Positions 25,991 to 34,662 of a stretch of 64,000 nt of DNA are shown one piece after another. The notes under the pieces were generated by a model. That model did no database searches and was not told the DNA's origin. It worked only from the letters and a program-made list of their open reading frames with translations. Location: the NCBI RefSeq assembly GCF_017833295.1, contig NZ_JAFIBW010000001.1, forward strand, positions 124,001 to 188,000. Direction: 5' to 3'. Within the stretch, counting starts at the first letter, position 1. The number at the start of each line of letters is the position of its first letter. The stretch is from Methylobacterium sp. PvR107. GTDB lineage: Bacteria > Pseudomonadota > Alphaproteobacteria > Rhizobiales > Beijerinckiaceae. A program made the position numbers and the translations under genes.

Positions 25991-27628
25991 ATGGCCCGCG
26001 ACACGATCTACGACCGCGACCTCGACCGCGTGCCGGCCAACCATCAGCCGCTGACTCCCCTGCTCTATCTCGAACGGGCCGCGCGGGTTTTCCCCGATCA
26101 GGTCGCCGTCACCCACGGCGCCCTGCGGCGGCCCTACCGCGACCTCTATGCCCGCGCGCGCCGTCTCGCCTCGGCGCTGGCGGCGCGCGGGATCGGCCGC
26201 GGCGACACGGTGGCGGCGCTGCTCGCCAACACCCCCGAGATGATCGAGTGCCACTACGGCGTGCCGATGACCGGGGCCGTGCTCAACACCCTCAACACCC
26301 GTCTCGACGCCGACGCGATCCGCTTCTGCCTGGAGCATGGCGAGGCCAAGGTGCTGATCACCGACCGCGAATTCGCCAAGACGGCCGCGGCGGCCCTCGG
26401 CGGCCTCGCGACGAAACCCTTCGTCATCGACGTCGACGACCCCGAATATGACGGCCCCGGCGTTCGCCTCGGCGAGACCGACTACGAGGCCTTCCTGGCC
26501 GGCGGCGACCCGGAGCACGACTGGAATCTGCCGGACGACGAGTGGGACGCGATCACGCTGAACTACACATCGGGCACCACGGGCGACCCGAAGGGCGTGG
26601 TCTACCACCACCGCGGCGCGGCCCTGCTGGCGCTCGGCAACGTCATCACGGGCGGGCTCGGCCAGCACCCGGTCTATCTCTGGACCCTGCCGATGTTCCA
26701 CTGCAACGGCTGGTGCTTCCCCTGGACGCTGTCGATCGTGGCCGGCACCCATGTCTGCCTGCGGCAGGTGCGGGCCGAGGCGATGTACCGGCTGATGGAT
26801 GAGCACGGGGTCACGCATCTCTGCGGCGCGCCGATCGTCATGCAGATGCTGATCAACGCCCCCGATGCCGAGCGCCGCGACCTGCCCCGGCGCGTCGCCT
26901 TCTTCACTGCCGCCGCGCCGCCGCCGGAAGCGGTGTTGGCCGGCATGTCGGAGGCCGGGTTCGACGTCACGCACCTCTACGGCCTGACCGAGAGCTACGG
27001 CCCGGCGGTGGTCAATGCCTGGCACGCCGACTGGGACGCGCTCGCGGCCGACCAGCGGGCGGCCCGGAAGGCCCGCCAGGGCGTGCGCTATCCGGTTCTG
27101 GAAGCGCTCGACGTCCGCGATCCGGAGACGCTGGAGCCGGTGCCCGCCGACGGGGCGACGATCGGCGAGGTGATGATGCGCGGCAACGTGGTGATGCGCG
27201 GCTATCTCAAGAATCCCGCCGCCACCCGGGCCGCCTTCAAGGGCGGCTGGTTCCGCACCGGCGACCTCGGGGTGAAGCACCCGGACGGCTACGTCCAGCT
27301 CAAGGACCGCTCGAAGGACATCATCATCTCGGGCGGTGAGAACATCTCGTCGATCGAGGTCGAGGACGCGCTGTTCAAGCATCCGGCGGTCGCCGCCGCC
27401 GCGGTGGTGGCCAAGCCCGATCCGAAATGGGGCGAGACGCCCTGCGCGTTCGTCGAGCTGAAGCCGGGCGCGACGCCCAGCGCCGACGAGCTGATCCAGT
27501 GGTGCCGGGGGCGGCTGGCCTCCTACAAGCTGCCGCGCCACGTCGTGTTCGGGGAATTGCCCAAGACTTCGACCGGCAAGGTTCAGAAATTCATCCTGCG
27601 CGCGCGGGCCCGGCAGGACGGGGCCTGA
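25991..27628 (+). CDS. AMP-dependent acyl-CoA synthetase
   Basis: 545 residues from the ATG at 25991 behind GGGAGGACGGGG. An upstream in-frame start would add 83 residues of shadow sequence. ANL-superfamily motifs are in order: LNYTSGTTGDPKGVVYHHRG (P-loop), GLTESYGP, GGWFRTGDLG and LKDRSKDIIISGGENISS, with the terminal catalytic Lys in PKTSTGKVQKF. The size and motifs match fatty/methylmercaptopropionyl-CoA ligases of the DmdB type, which form CoA thioesters of medium or branched acids. No carrier-protein domain follows. Its distance from the NRPS genes and the intervening IS scar make a role in that cluster unlikely. Confidence 0.85.
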   Translation: MARDTIYDRDLDRVPANHQPLTPLLYLERAARVFPDQVAVTHGALRRPYRDLYARARRLASALAARGIGRGDTVAALLANTPEMIECHYGVPMTGAVLNTLNTRLDADAIRFCLEHGEAKVLITDREFAKTAAAALGGLATKPFVIDVDDPEYDGPGVRLGETDYEAFLAGGDPEHDWNLPDDEWDAITLNYTSGTTGDPKGVVYHHRGAALLALGNVITGGLGQHPVYLWTLPMFHCNGWCFPWTLSIVAGTHVCLRQVRAEAMYRLMDEHGVTHLCGAPIVMQMLINAPDAERRDLPRRVAFFTAAAPPPEAVLAGMSEAGFDVTHLYGLTESYGPAVVNAWHADWDALAADQRAARKARQGVRYPVLEALDVRDPETLEPVPADGATIGEVMMRGNVVMRGYLKNPAATRAAFKGGWFRTGDLGVKHPDGYVQLKDRSKDIIISGGENISSIEVEDALFKHPAVAAAAVVAKPDPKWGETPCAFVELKPGATPSADELIQWCRGRLASYKLPRHVVFGELPKTSTGKVQKFILRARARQDGA

Positions 27629-27665
27629 TCCAGACGCCGTCCGCCAGCGCTGCGCGCCAGGACGG

Positions 27666-27705
27666 CCCCAGGCTTGGCAAACCGGCGGGCCGCTCAGGCC
27701 TGGGG
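27666..27705. terminator. Stem-loop between convergent genes
   Basis: CCCCAGGC and GCCTGGGG form an 8-pair perfect stem around a 24-base loop just after the synthetase, overlapping the 3' end of the facing small gene. No T-run follows; a weak or Rho-assisted terminator is possible. Confidence 0.3.
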
Positions 27706-27879
27706 CGGGGTCCGGCGGTCGGCGCGGACCGGCACGGGCACGGGCTTCAGCGCGGACCGGGCGTCGCGGAGGTCGGACACGATCTGGGCGAAGAACGCCT
27801 GGAACGACATCAGGCTGAACAGGGCGATGGATGCGACCAGGGCGGCGGAGACCAGGGTCTTGGCGGTAGCGGGGTCCAC
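27694..27879 (-). CDS. Small single-pass membrane protein (61 aa)
   Basis: 61 residues from a GTG at 27879 with AAGGA eight bases upstream; an upstream extension of the frame lacks a ribosome site. Residues 7-30 (KTLVSAALVASIALFSLMSF) form one membrane helix. A short amphipathic stretch with FFAQIVSDLRDA and a Pro/Arg-rich tail follow. No family recognised. It lies between the acyl-CoA synthetase and a secreted hydrolase on the other strand. Confidence 0.45.
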   Translation of the reverse strand: MDPATAKTLVSAALVASIALFSLMSFQAFFAQIVSDLRDARSALKPVPVPVRADRRTPPQA

Positions 27880-28131
27880 GGCGTGAGTCCTTGCTGGGTC
27901 TCGTCCCGGGCGATCCGGGCGAGAGGCGCCGCGCACGGCGCCGGTGTCCTCCCAAAGTGGGCGCGCCGCGACCGCGGCGCCAGCGTTGCCGTGGTCGCGC
28001 CTGGCATGCGCGTGGGTTCGGGCTCGTGCCGCGCGTCACGTGGCGTGACGGTGCAGCTTTCGAGGCTGGCCGCGCGTTGCGTTTCCCGCAATAAGCGCCC
28101 GCGCGGCGCAGGGCGCATCGGGAGAGACGGC

Positions 28132-29403
28132 ATGGCCGGCAACGGCATCGCGAACGGCGCCCTCGCAGCGCTGCTCGCCGTTCAGGGGGCGATCCTGGCC
28201 GTGGGACCATCCCGGGCGCAGGGAATGGTTCCGGTCCAGGTCCCGGCGCCAACCCGGGCCGCGTCGCAGGCCGCGCCTCCGGGAACCGTCCCGGCACCGG
28301 CGCGGGAACCGGCCCAGCCGTCCGGTCTGGCACCGGACGAGCCGGTGACCCGGGCCGGCTACTTCTACATCGGCGGCCGCTACCAGAAGCTCGGCGACAA
28401 GACCGTGATGGTCGGCCAGATGTTCGTGCAGTCGCGCACACCGGCGCGGGTTACGCAACCCTACCCGCTGGTGATGGTGCATGGCCTCGCCCAGACCGGC
28501 GTGAACTTCCTCGCCACGGCGGACGGTCGCCCGGGCTGGGTGCAGTCTTTCGTCGAGAAGGGCTATCAGGTCTACGTGGTCGATCAGGTCGGGCGCGGGC
28601 GCTCGGGCACCAACCCGGAGGTCTACGGTCCCTATGACCGGCTCGGCAGCCGCAGCCTCGAGCGGACCCACACGGCACCGGAGATCTACGACCTCTACCC
28701 GCAGGCCAAGCTGCACACCCGGTGGCCGGGCGGGCCCGGCGTGCAGGGCAATGCCGGCTTCGATCAGTTCTTCGCCAGCCAGGTCCCGTTCCTCGCCAAC
28801 AGCCAGCAGACCGAGGAACTGGTCGATCCCGCCCTGCTGGCGCTGCTGGACAAGGTCGGGCCGGCGATCCTGCTGACCCATGGCCAGGCGGCGCTGTTCG
28901 GCTGGGCGGTCTCGGATGCCCGCCCCGACCTCGTGAAGGCGCATGTCTCGGTCGAGCCGAGTGGGCCGCCCTTCTTCGACGTGCAGTTCCGTGGCGGCAA
29001 GGATTTCTGGGAGAAGGCCGGCGACGGCCGCGCCCGCGCCTACGGGCTGACCCGTATGCCGCTGACCTTCGATCCGCCCGTGAAGGCGCCGGAGGACCTG
29101 ATCGTGGCGCAGCAGGCCAAGGCGGCGGACGGGCATGTGCGCTGCTGGCTGCAGGGCGAGCCCGCCCGGACCCTGCCGAACCTCGCGAAGGTTCCGACCG
29201 TGCTGGTCACCGCGGAGGCCTCCTTCCACGCCCCCTACGACACGTGCACGGAGGCGTTTCTGGCCCAGGCCGGCGCCAAGCCCGACGTGATCCGCCTCGC
29301 CGACCGGGATCTGCACGGCAACGGCCACATGATGATGCTGGAGACCAACAGCGACGCCGTGGCCGACATGCTGGCCGGCTGGATCGCCGGCCGTATGAAG
29401 TAA
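28132..29403 (+). CDS. Secreted esterase-713-like alpha/beta hydrolase without the nucleophile Ser
   Basis: 423 residues. A signal peptide (1-30, ending SRAQG) is followed by a Pro/Ala-rich linker to about residue 65. The fold then reads YPLVMVHGLAQTGVNFL (oxyanion strand), YVVDQVGRGRSG, and an acid/His end with LHGNGHMMMLE. At the nucleophile elbow, where relatives have THSQ(S/A)G, this protein reads LLTHGQAALFGW: the Ser is Gly (GGC, one base from AGC). Either the enzyme is inactive or another residue works. It stands 317 bases before a siderophore receptor gene; a link with siderophore hydrolysis is possible but unproven. Confidence 0.75.
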   Translation: MAGNGIANGALAALLAVQGAILAVGPSRAQGMVPVQVPAPTRAASQAAPPGTVPAPAREPAQPSGLAPDEPVTRAGYFYIGGRYQKLGDKTVMVGQMFVQSRTPARVTQPYPLVMVHGLAQTGVNFLATADGRPGWVQSFVEKGYQVYVVDQVGRGRSGTNPEVYGPYDRLGSRSLERTHTAPEIYDLYPQAKLHTRWPGGPGVQGNAGFDQFFASQVPFLANSQQTEELVDPALLALLDKVGPAILLTHGQAALFGWAVSDARPDLVKAHVSVEPSGPPFFDVQFRGGKDFWEKAGDGRARAYGLTRMPLTFDPPVKAPEDLIVAQQAKAADGHVRCWLQGEPARTLPNLAKVPTVLVTAEASFHAPYDTCTEAFLAQAGAKPDVIRLADRDLHGNGHMMMLETNSDAVADMLAGWIAGRMK

Positions 29404-29720
29404 CGCCGGGCTCTCCAACCGGAGCCCCGCCCGCGATCCACCCCCTGCCCCGAGGGCGGAGGCGCCGGGCTGCCCGGGCGCCCCGGTCCCGGTAGAGCGC
29501 GCCGTGCCGGCCGCGCCACCGAGGCGTGTCGCAGCAGCAACAGCCATCGCCTTCCGCGCGAAGGCCGCTTGCGGCCGCGCTTGGCTGGCCGTAGTCCGGG
29601 TGGGAGAAACGCTAATAATCACAGTAGTTTATCACAGTTCTAAACAGCACGGCAACCGCGTCGGTCCCGGATCCGGCGAACGCGACCGGCTGCCCGCGGC
29701 GTCGCACACGGCTAGGTACA
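29404..29720 (+). other. Intergenic region with receptor promoter
   Basis: 317 bases, GC-rich except 29605-29650, which holds the Irr-like box. No gene is supported. Confidence 0.5.
29628..29644. promoter_or_regulatory. Irr/ICE-type iron box upstream of the TonB receptor
   Basis: TTTATCA-CAG-TTCTAAA matches the dyadic iron-control element TTTAGAA-N3-TTCTAAA of rhizobial Irr proteins at 12 of 14 positions, with an exact right half. It is in the only AT-rich stretch of the 317-base intergenic region, about 80 bases before the receptor ATG. The placement fits iron-responsive control of a siderophore receptor. Confidence 0.5.
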
Positions 29721-32003
29721 ATGAGAGTCGCTCACCCCCGTCCCGGCGCCGAGCGCCCCCCCCTGCGTCCCACCCTGCGCGCCCTTCTGGCCGGCGTCTC
29801 GCTCGCCATCCTGGCGCAGGCCGCCGCGAGCCCGGCGCTGGCGCAGGACGCCACGCCGCCGCGCCGCGGCGTCTCAGGCCCGCCGGCCGGGAGCAGCGTG
29901 CAGCTCGAGGAACTCAGCGTCGAGAGCCAGGGTGGCGCCGCCCCGGTCCCGGCGGCCCGGGCTGGAGCGGCCGCCCGCGCGGTGGAGAGCCCGACCGGGC
30001 CGATCGACGGCTTCGTGGCGAAGCGCTCGGCCACTGCGACCAAGACCAACACGCCGCTGATCGAGACGCCGCAATCGATCACCGTGGTCGGCCGCCAGCA
30101 GCTCGACACCCAGAACGCCCAGACCCTGACCCAGGCGACCCAGTACGTCGCCGGCACCTATGCGGGCACGTTCGGCGCCGACACGCGCCTCGATTTCTTC
30201 CAGCTGCGCGGCTTCGTGGTCAGCGATTACGGCCTCTACCTCAACGGCCTGCAGCTCCTGAACTACGGCTTCGCCTACAGCCGGGTGAACACGTTCGGGC
30301 TTGAGCGCATCGAGGTGCTGCGCGGCCCTGCCGCGATCCTGTTCGGCGCCGGCAATCCCGGTGGCCTGATCAACCAGATCAGCAAGCGCCCGACCGAGAA
30401 CCCGTTCGGCTACATCGAGGTCGGCGGCGGCTCCTTCGACCAGCGCTACGCCGCCTTCGACGTCGGCGGCCCGGCCGACCGGGAGGGCCACTGGTTCACA
30501 CGGCTCACCGGCTATGCCCGCAACGGCGGCACGCAGGTCCAGGGCGCGCCGGACGACAGCTACTCCATCGCCCCGGCCTTCACCTATAAGCCGGACGGGT
30601 CGACCAAGTTCACGGTGCTGTCGAGCTTCCAGCACGACAACACGGCGGTGACGGCGAACTTCCTGCCCTATTACGGCACGGCGCGGCCCACGGTGCTCGG
30701 CCTGCGCATCCCGCGCGCGCTGAACGTCGGCGATGCCGGCTTCAACACCTACCAGCGCGACCAGGCCTTCATCGGCTACGAGTTCGAGCACGTCTTCGAC
30801 GACACCTGGGCGGTGCGCCAGAACGCCCGCTACGCCTACACGCAGAGCTATCAGAACTCGTATATCGGCCAGCTCGGCTACACCGACCCGCTCCAGACCC
30901 GGCTCGGCCGCTACCTGTTCCGGGACAACGCGAAGATCGCGCAGCTCGACGTCGACACCCAGGCCGAGGCCAGGTTTTCCGACGGCTTCTTCCGCCACGA
31001 CTTCCTGATGGGCGTGGAGTACCGGAACTTCCAGATCCACGACAACCAGGCCTCGGGCTTCCCCGGCCCGGACCTCAACATCCTCGCGCCGATCTACGGC
31101 CCGCAGGCGGTCTCGGCCTCGCCCTACCTGATCAACGCCGACTCGTTCCAGCAGGTCGGCCTCTACTTCCAGGACCAGATCAAGCTCACCCCGGAGCTGA
31201 CCCTGATCCTCGGCGGCCGCCAGGACTTCGTCCAGAACACCGTCTACGACCGCCTGAACCCGGCCAACACGAACGGCCGCAACGACAGCGCCTTCACCTA
31301 CCGGGCGGCGGCGATCTACAATTTCGACTTCGGCCTCGCGCCCTACATCATGTACGCGACCTCGTTTCAGCCCGAGGTCGGCACCGACATCAACAACCGG
31401 GCCTTCAGGCCCGATACCGGCGATCAGGTCGAGGGCGGCATCAAGTTCGAGCCGCCCGGCCAGGGCTATTTCCTGACGCTGGCGGGCTTCGACATCCACC
31501 GCAACAACGTGCTCACCCCCAACCCGGTGAACACGATCTTCCAGACACAGGTCGGCGCGGTGCGCTCCACCGGCTTCGAGGCGCAGCTGGTGGCCAACGT
31601 CGCCGACGGCCTCAACCTCGTGGCGTCCTTCACCAAGCTCGATTTCACCACCGTGCGGGATGCCGATCCGCTGCGGGTCGGCAAGATTCCGGTCAACATC
31701 CCGCAGACCCAGGCCTCGCTGTTTGCCGACTACACCATCCCGTTCGGGTCGTGGCGCGGCTTCGGCTTCGGCGGCGGCGTGCGCTACGTCGGCAGCTCGT
31801 TCGCCGACGTGGCCAACACCCTGCGGGTGCCCGACTACGTGCTGTTCGACGCGCAGGTGCACTACGATTACGAGAACTGGCGCTTCCAGGTGAACGCCGC
31901 GAATATCGGCGACCGGCGCTACGTCGCCTCCTGCCAGTCGAACGTCTCGTGCTTCTACGGCGAGGCCCGGCGGGTACTGGCGAAGGTCAGCTACAAGTGG
32001 TGA
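29721..32003 (+). CDS. TonB-dependent siderophore receptor
   Basis: 760 residues. A signal peptide (about 1-43, ending ASPALAQ) is followed by a TonB-box-like LEELSVES stretch and an Ala/Pro linker. The plug domain starts near residue 100 (NTPLIETPQSITVVGRQQL) with the canonical RGF (LRGFVVSDYGLYLNG) and EVLRGPAAILFGAGNPGGLINQISKRP. The 22-strand barrel fills the rest, with aromatic-rich alternating strands. A C-terminal LAKVSYKW, ending in an aromatic residue, is the outer-membrane signal. This is the FhuA/FoxA/FecA-like siderophore class. No ABC permease or biosynthesis genes are adjacent. Confidence 0.92.
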   Translation: MRVAHPRPGAERPPLRPTLRALLAGVSLAILAQAAASPALAQDATPPRRGVSGPPAGSSVQLEELSVESQGGAAPVPAARAGAAARAVESPTGPIDGFVAKRSATATKTNTPLIETPQSITVVGRQQLDTQNAQTLTQATQYVAGTYAGTFGADTRLDFFQLRGFVVSDYGLYLNGLQLLNYGFAYSRVNTFGLERIEVLRGPAAILFGAGNPGGLINQISKRPTENPFGYIEVGGGSFDQRYAAFDVGGPADREGHWFTRLTGYARNGGTQVQGAPDDSYSIAPAFTYKPDGSTKFTVLSSFQHDNTAVTANFLPYYGTARPTVLGLRIPRALNVGDAGFNTYQRDQAFIGYEFEHVFDDTWAVRQNARYAYTQSYQNSYIGQLGYTDPLQTRLGRYLFRDNAKIAQLDVDTQAEARFSDGFFRHDFLMGVEYRNFQIHDNQASGFPGPDLNILAPIYGPQAVSASPYLINADSFQQVGLYFQDQIKLTPELTLILGGRQDFVQNTVYDRLNPANTNGRNDSAFTYRAAAIYNFDFGLAPYIMYATSFQPEVGTDINNRAFRPDTGDQVEGGIKFEPPGQGYFLTLAGFDIHRNNVLTPNPVNTIFQTQVGAVRSTGFEAQLVANVADGLNLVASFTKLDFTTVRDADPLRVGKIPVNIPQTQASLFADYTIPFGSWRGFGFGGGVRYVGSSFADVANTLRVPDYVLFDAQVHYDYENWRFQVNAANIGDRRYVASCQSNVSCFYGEARRVLAKVSYKW

Positions 32004-32313
32004 GGCGGGGCGTATCGTCGTCCCGCCAGGGCCGGCTTCCGGGCGTCGCCCGCTGACGGTTGTCCGACCCAGGCCGTCCTCCCGAAGGATCGCCGCGCGG
32101 CGCAGGCCTCAAGGCGATCTCCGGGAACCGCCACGATGCCCGGGGTGCTCCTTGGGGATCCGCGCATGCGGGCACCCGGTGTGAGGGAACAAGCCCCAGA
32201 GCGATGCAGATCCTGCCGCGCTGGGCGCAAAACCGCTCATGTGGCACCGCAGAGATCGGGCACATGTCACTGTCGAAAAATGGCAAAACCGTTTCGTATG
32301 CAGTCTCGAAGCG
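32004..32313 (-). other. Intergenic region between convergent genes
   Basis: 310 bases between the receptor and the holin-like gene; nothing recognisable seen. Confidence 0.4.
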
Positions 32314-32706
32314 TCACGCCCTGGTGGTCCGCGCGACCTCCCGGACGTCCCGCTTGACCTGCCGCCATGTCCGCCAGGGCTCCAGGTTCGAGAGCGCCAT
32401 CCGGCGCGCTCCGAGCCAGCCGAGCAGGAGGGCTACGATCAGGAACGGTGCGGCGACGATCAGCGCCGCCGGCGCCTCGGAGCCGAGCGGCACCGCCAGC
32501 AGTTTCACCACGGCGTCGAGGCCGAGGAAGAAGATGACGATCAGCAGGATCGGGATGGTTCCGACGATGCCGATGAGCGACACGATCGCTCGGATATTGC
32601 CGTCGGTCTCGGTCCGCGCCAGCTGCAGCAGGGCCTCGATATGGGCTGTCCCGGCGCGCAGGGCCGCGACCAGCAGGGCCAGGGTTCCGTCGGGGTGTTG
32701 GCGCAT
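32314..32706 (-). CDS. Holin-X-like (superfamily III) membrane protein
   Basis: 130 residues. A soluble N-terminal helix (about 1-38) is followed by two membrane helices, GIVGTIPILLIVIFFLGLDA and APAALIVAAPFLIVALLLGW. A basic C-terminal tail (RRMALSNLEPWRTWRQVKRD) follows. The layout is that of Phage_holin_3_6/DUF1469 (YqjE-type) proteins, which in bacteria are membrane proteins of unknown function and need not be phage. It follows the sigma-1.1-like gene on the same strand, 78 bases apart. Confidence 0.55.
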   Translation of the reverse strand: MRQHPDGTLALLVAALRAGTAHIEALLQLARTETDGNIRAIVSLIGIVGTIPILLIVIFFLGLDAVVKLLAVPLGSEAPAALIVAAPFLIVALLLGWLGARRMALSNLEPWRTWRQVKRDVREVARTTRA

Positions 32707-32784
32707 CGTTCGGGCTCTTCCTCTCCGGCGCTGGACAGACCCGGGCCAACGGGGCCGCCGGCCGAAGCGTTCCGCCCCGGTGCC

Positions 32785-33213
32785 TCACAGCATCAGCAGC
32801 ACGGCGCCCAGGATCACCAGCGTCGCGAGGCCTGCCAGCACGACGGCCCGGGTGGCGCCGTCGGCCTCGTCCGAAGCCCGGGCCGGTCCTGCGGCCTGAA
32901 CCGGTGCCGGGTCCCGCGCCCCGGACGCCGCGGTGCCGGCCCCGTCCGTCAGCCGGACCGGGGGTGGCACCCCGGGATCCTGCGCCGGGAGGGTCAGCGC
33001 GGTCGCGACCGGCCGGTCCGTTGGCGGTCCGAAGGCCTCGGGTTCGACGCTGATTCCGGCCGCCTCGAGTTCCAGCATCACCAGGACCAGGTCGTCGACC
33101 GCCATGCGCTCCACCGGCAGCGTGGCCCGCAGGTCGTCCGCCGAGAGCTCCCCGCTGGCCCGTCCCAGGGCGATCAGCCGGTCGAGTGTCCCGCGATCGA
33201 TGGTCTCCGACAT
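32785..33213 (-). CDS. Membrane-anchored protein with sigma-70 region 1.1-like domain
   Basis: 142 residues. Residues 1-58 (LDRLIALGRASGELSADDLR, then VDDLVLVMLELEAAGISVE) resemble region 1.1 of RpoD, which reads LxxLGKxxGYLTYDDLN... MLxELGIxVVE. A Pro/Ala-rich linker follows. The protein ends with a membrane helix AVVLAGLATLVILGAVLLML. No other sigma domain is present. Region 1.1 normally masks the DNA-binding parts of free RpoD. A membrane-tethered copy might bind polymerase or another partner; this is inference. Confidence 0.6.
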   Translation of the reverse strand: MSETIDRGTLDRLIALGRASGELSADDLRATLPVERMAVDDLVLVMLELEAAGISVEPEAFGPPTDRPVATALTLPAQDPGVPPPVRLTDGAGTAASGARDPAPVQAAGPARASDEADGATRAVVLAGLATLVILGAVLLML

Positions 33214-33283
33214 GCCCGGCCCCCGTCGTGCCGCCCTGCCCGCCCACCGGTAACCCGCGAACAGCCCGCGGGTTACCGGCGCC

Positions 33284-34378
33284 TCAGCGGCCGAGCGCAG
33301 GCGCTGCCGGCACGGCTCCGCCGGCTCCCAGCCGGTTCGCGCCGCGCGAGCCCGGCCGATCCCCGAGCATCGGCCGCTCGATCAGGTACCAGCTCAGGAT
33401 CCCGAGGGGGATGGCGGCCGCCAGTGCCAGGCCCGCCACCGTCCAGGGGGAGATCCCGGGGATGCGGGCGATCAGCAGGTTCTGAAGCGGCCAGGCGTAG
33501 AGGTAGAGCCCGTAGGAGGGATCGACCTGCGCGGTGGCGCGGCTGAGGGCGTTGGGGCGCACCGCGAAGGCGAACCAGAAGATCAGGTAGCCGCCGAGGA
33601 TCGCGAAGGCCGGCTCGGCCAGCGGCCGGCTGAACATCAGCGGCAGGAGCAGCAGGGCGGCTGCGGCCGCGCCGCGCGGGGTATAGGCGATCCGGTCGGC
33701 GAACAGCCGGAAGGCGCCGCCGCAGGCGAACACGAAAGTGAGCCGGATCATCTCCGACAGGGAGCCGAGCGCGTCGCCCGGATGCGCGATGGGCAGGTAG
33801 AGCCAGCGCAGGGCCAGCAGCGCGCCGAGGCCTGCCATCAGGGCGAGGTAGCGCCCGCGCCGCCGCAGGGCGCGGGCCGTGCCGACGAGCCCGAGCAGCA
33901 GGTAGCAGCCGAACTCGCAGGGGATCGTCCACATCGCGCCGTTGAGCAGCGGATAGGGCAGCTCTGCGAAGGCGCCCGGCACGACCGGCATCAGCAGCAG
34001 CGACAGCCGGAGCAGGGTCTGCAGGGGCGAGGCCGCCGCGAGATCGCCGCCGCTCAACGGGGCGACGACCGCGATGCAGAGGAGCGAGGCCACCACGAAG
34101 GCCGGGTAGATTCGCCGCACCCGCCGCAGCACGAAATCGCCGAAGGAGCGCTTGGCGCAGTAGCTCGCGGTGATCAGGTAGCCGCTCACCAGGAAGAACC
34201 CGTCGACCGCGACCTCGCCGAGCGACAGGGTGCCGAAGACCTGCGTGAGCAACTCGCGCGAGCGATCGCCGTCCACCAGTTCGGGGGCGTGGGCGAGGAT
34301 CACCAGAACCGCGAACAGGAGACGCAGCGATCCGAAATTGTTCGCCCTCCGCTCCGGGCCGCCTACCGCCTCCGCCAC
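33284..34378 (-). CDS. Acyltransferase 3 family integral membrane protein
   Basis: About 364 residues if it begins at the GTG at 34378 (GGAG upstream). The frame stays open across the tRNA on the other strand, so the longer reading is not credible. Features are LRLLFAVLVILAHAPEL (helix 1 with the catalytic-type His), GFFLVSGYLI, VLRRVRRIYPAFV and about ten membrane helices, ending in SWYLIERPML. This is the Acyl_transf_3/OafA fold, which O-acylates sugars, lipopolysaccharide or exopolysaccharide at the inner membrane. The substrate is unknown. The exact start is uncertain. Confidence 0.8.
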   Translation of the reverse strand: MAEAVGGPERRANNFGSLRLLFAVLVILAHAPELVDGDRSRELLTQVFGTLSLGEVAVDGFFLVSGYLITASYCAKRSFGDFVLRRVRRIYPAFVVASLLCIAVVAPLSGGDLAAASPLQTLLRLSLLLMPVVPGAFAELPYPLLNGAMWTIPCEFGCYLLLGLVGTARALRRRGRYLALMAGLGALLALRWLYLPIAHPGDALGSLSEMIRLTFVFACGGAFRLFADRIAYTPRGAAAAALLLLPLMFSRPLAEPAFAILGGYLIFWFAFAVRPNALSRATAQVDPSYGLYLYAWPLQNLLIARIPGISPWTVAGLALAAAIPLGILSWYLIERPMLGDRPGSRGANRLGAGGAVPAAPALGR

Positions 34379-34552
34379 CTGTATCCGCTCCACGATCTCT
34401 CTGACGGCGACCAGGGGCCGGAAAACACGGCGCGAAGGCAAGGGCCCCGGGGCAACACCGATGCCGGATCTGCGCTGTCCTGTCGGCGGAGCACGACGGC
34501 ATCGCCGCCGTTGCGCCGGCGCCGCCGTTGGGCTAGGGAATAGCCACGGCCT

Positions 34553-34629
34553 GCACCCGTAGCTCAGCTGGATAGAGCGTTGCCCTCCGAAGGCAAAGGT
34601 CACACGTTCGAATCGTGTCGGGTGCGCCA
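34553..34629 (+). tRNA. tRNA-Arg (anticodon CCG)
   Basis: A 77-base cloverleaf. The acceptor stem GCACCCG pairs with CGGGTGC. The D-arm has AGCTCAGCTGGATAGAGC. The anticodon loop is CTCCGAA between TTGCC and GGCAA, and the T-arm has GTTCGAATC. The CCA is encoded. An island-like run of small ORFs and an IS element follow, as is common downstream of tRNA integration sites. Confidence 0.95.
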
Positions 34630-34662
34630 GTCTTCTCAATGACTTAGCAGGGGCAAGCCCTG

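Noticed and set aside
25991..27628. Acyl-CoA synthetase as the missing trans-acting A domain of the cluster
   Set aside because: Its motifs are of CoA ligases, it is over 2 kb from the cluster beyond an IS scar, and no amino-acid code can be read.
29721..32003. TonB receptor as evidence that the NRPS product is a siderophore
   Set aside because: The cluster lacks catechol, hydroxamate or heterocyclisation functions, and the receptor is 6 kb away with its own iron-type control site.
32314..32706. Holin-like protein as a sign of a prophage
   Set aside because: No other phage gene (endolysin, tail, capsid, integrase) is present; this family is also common as chromosomal membrane proteins.
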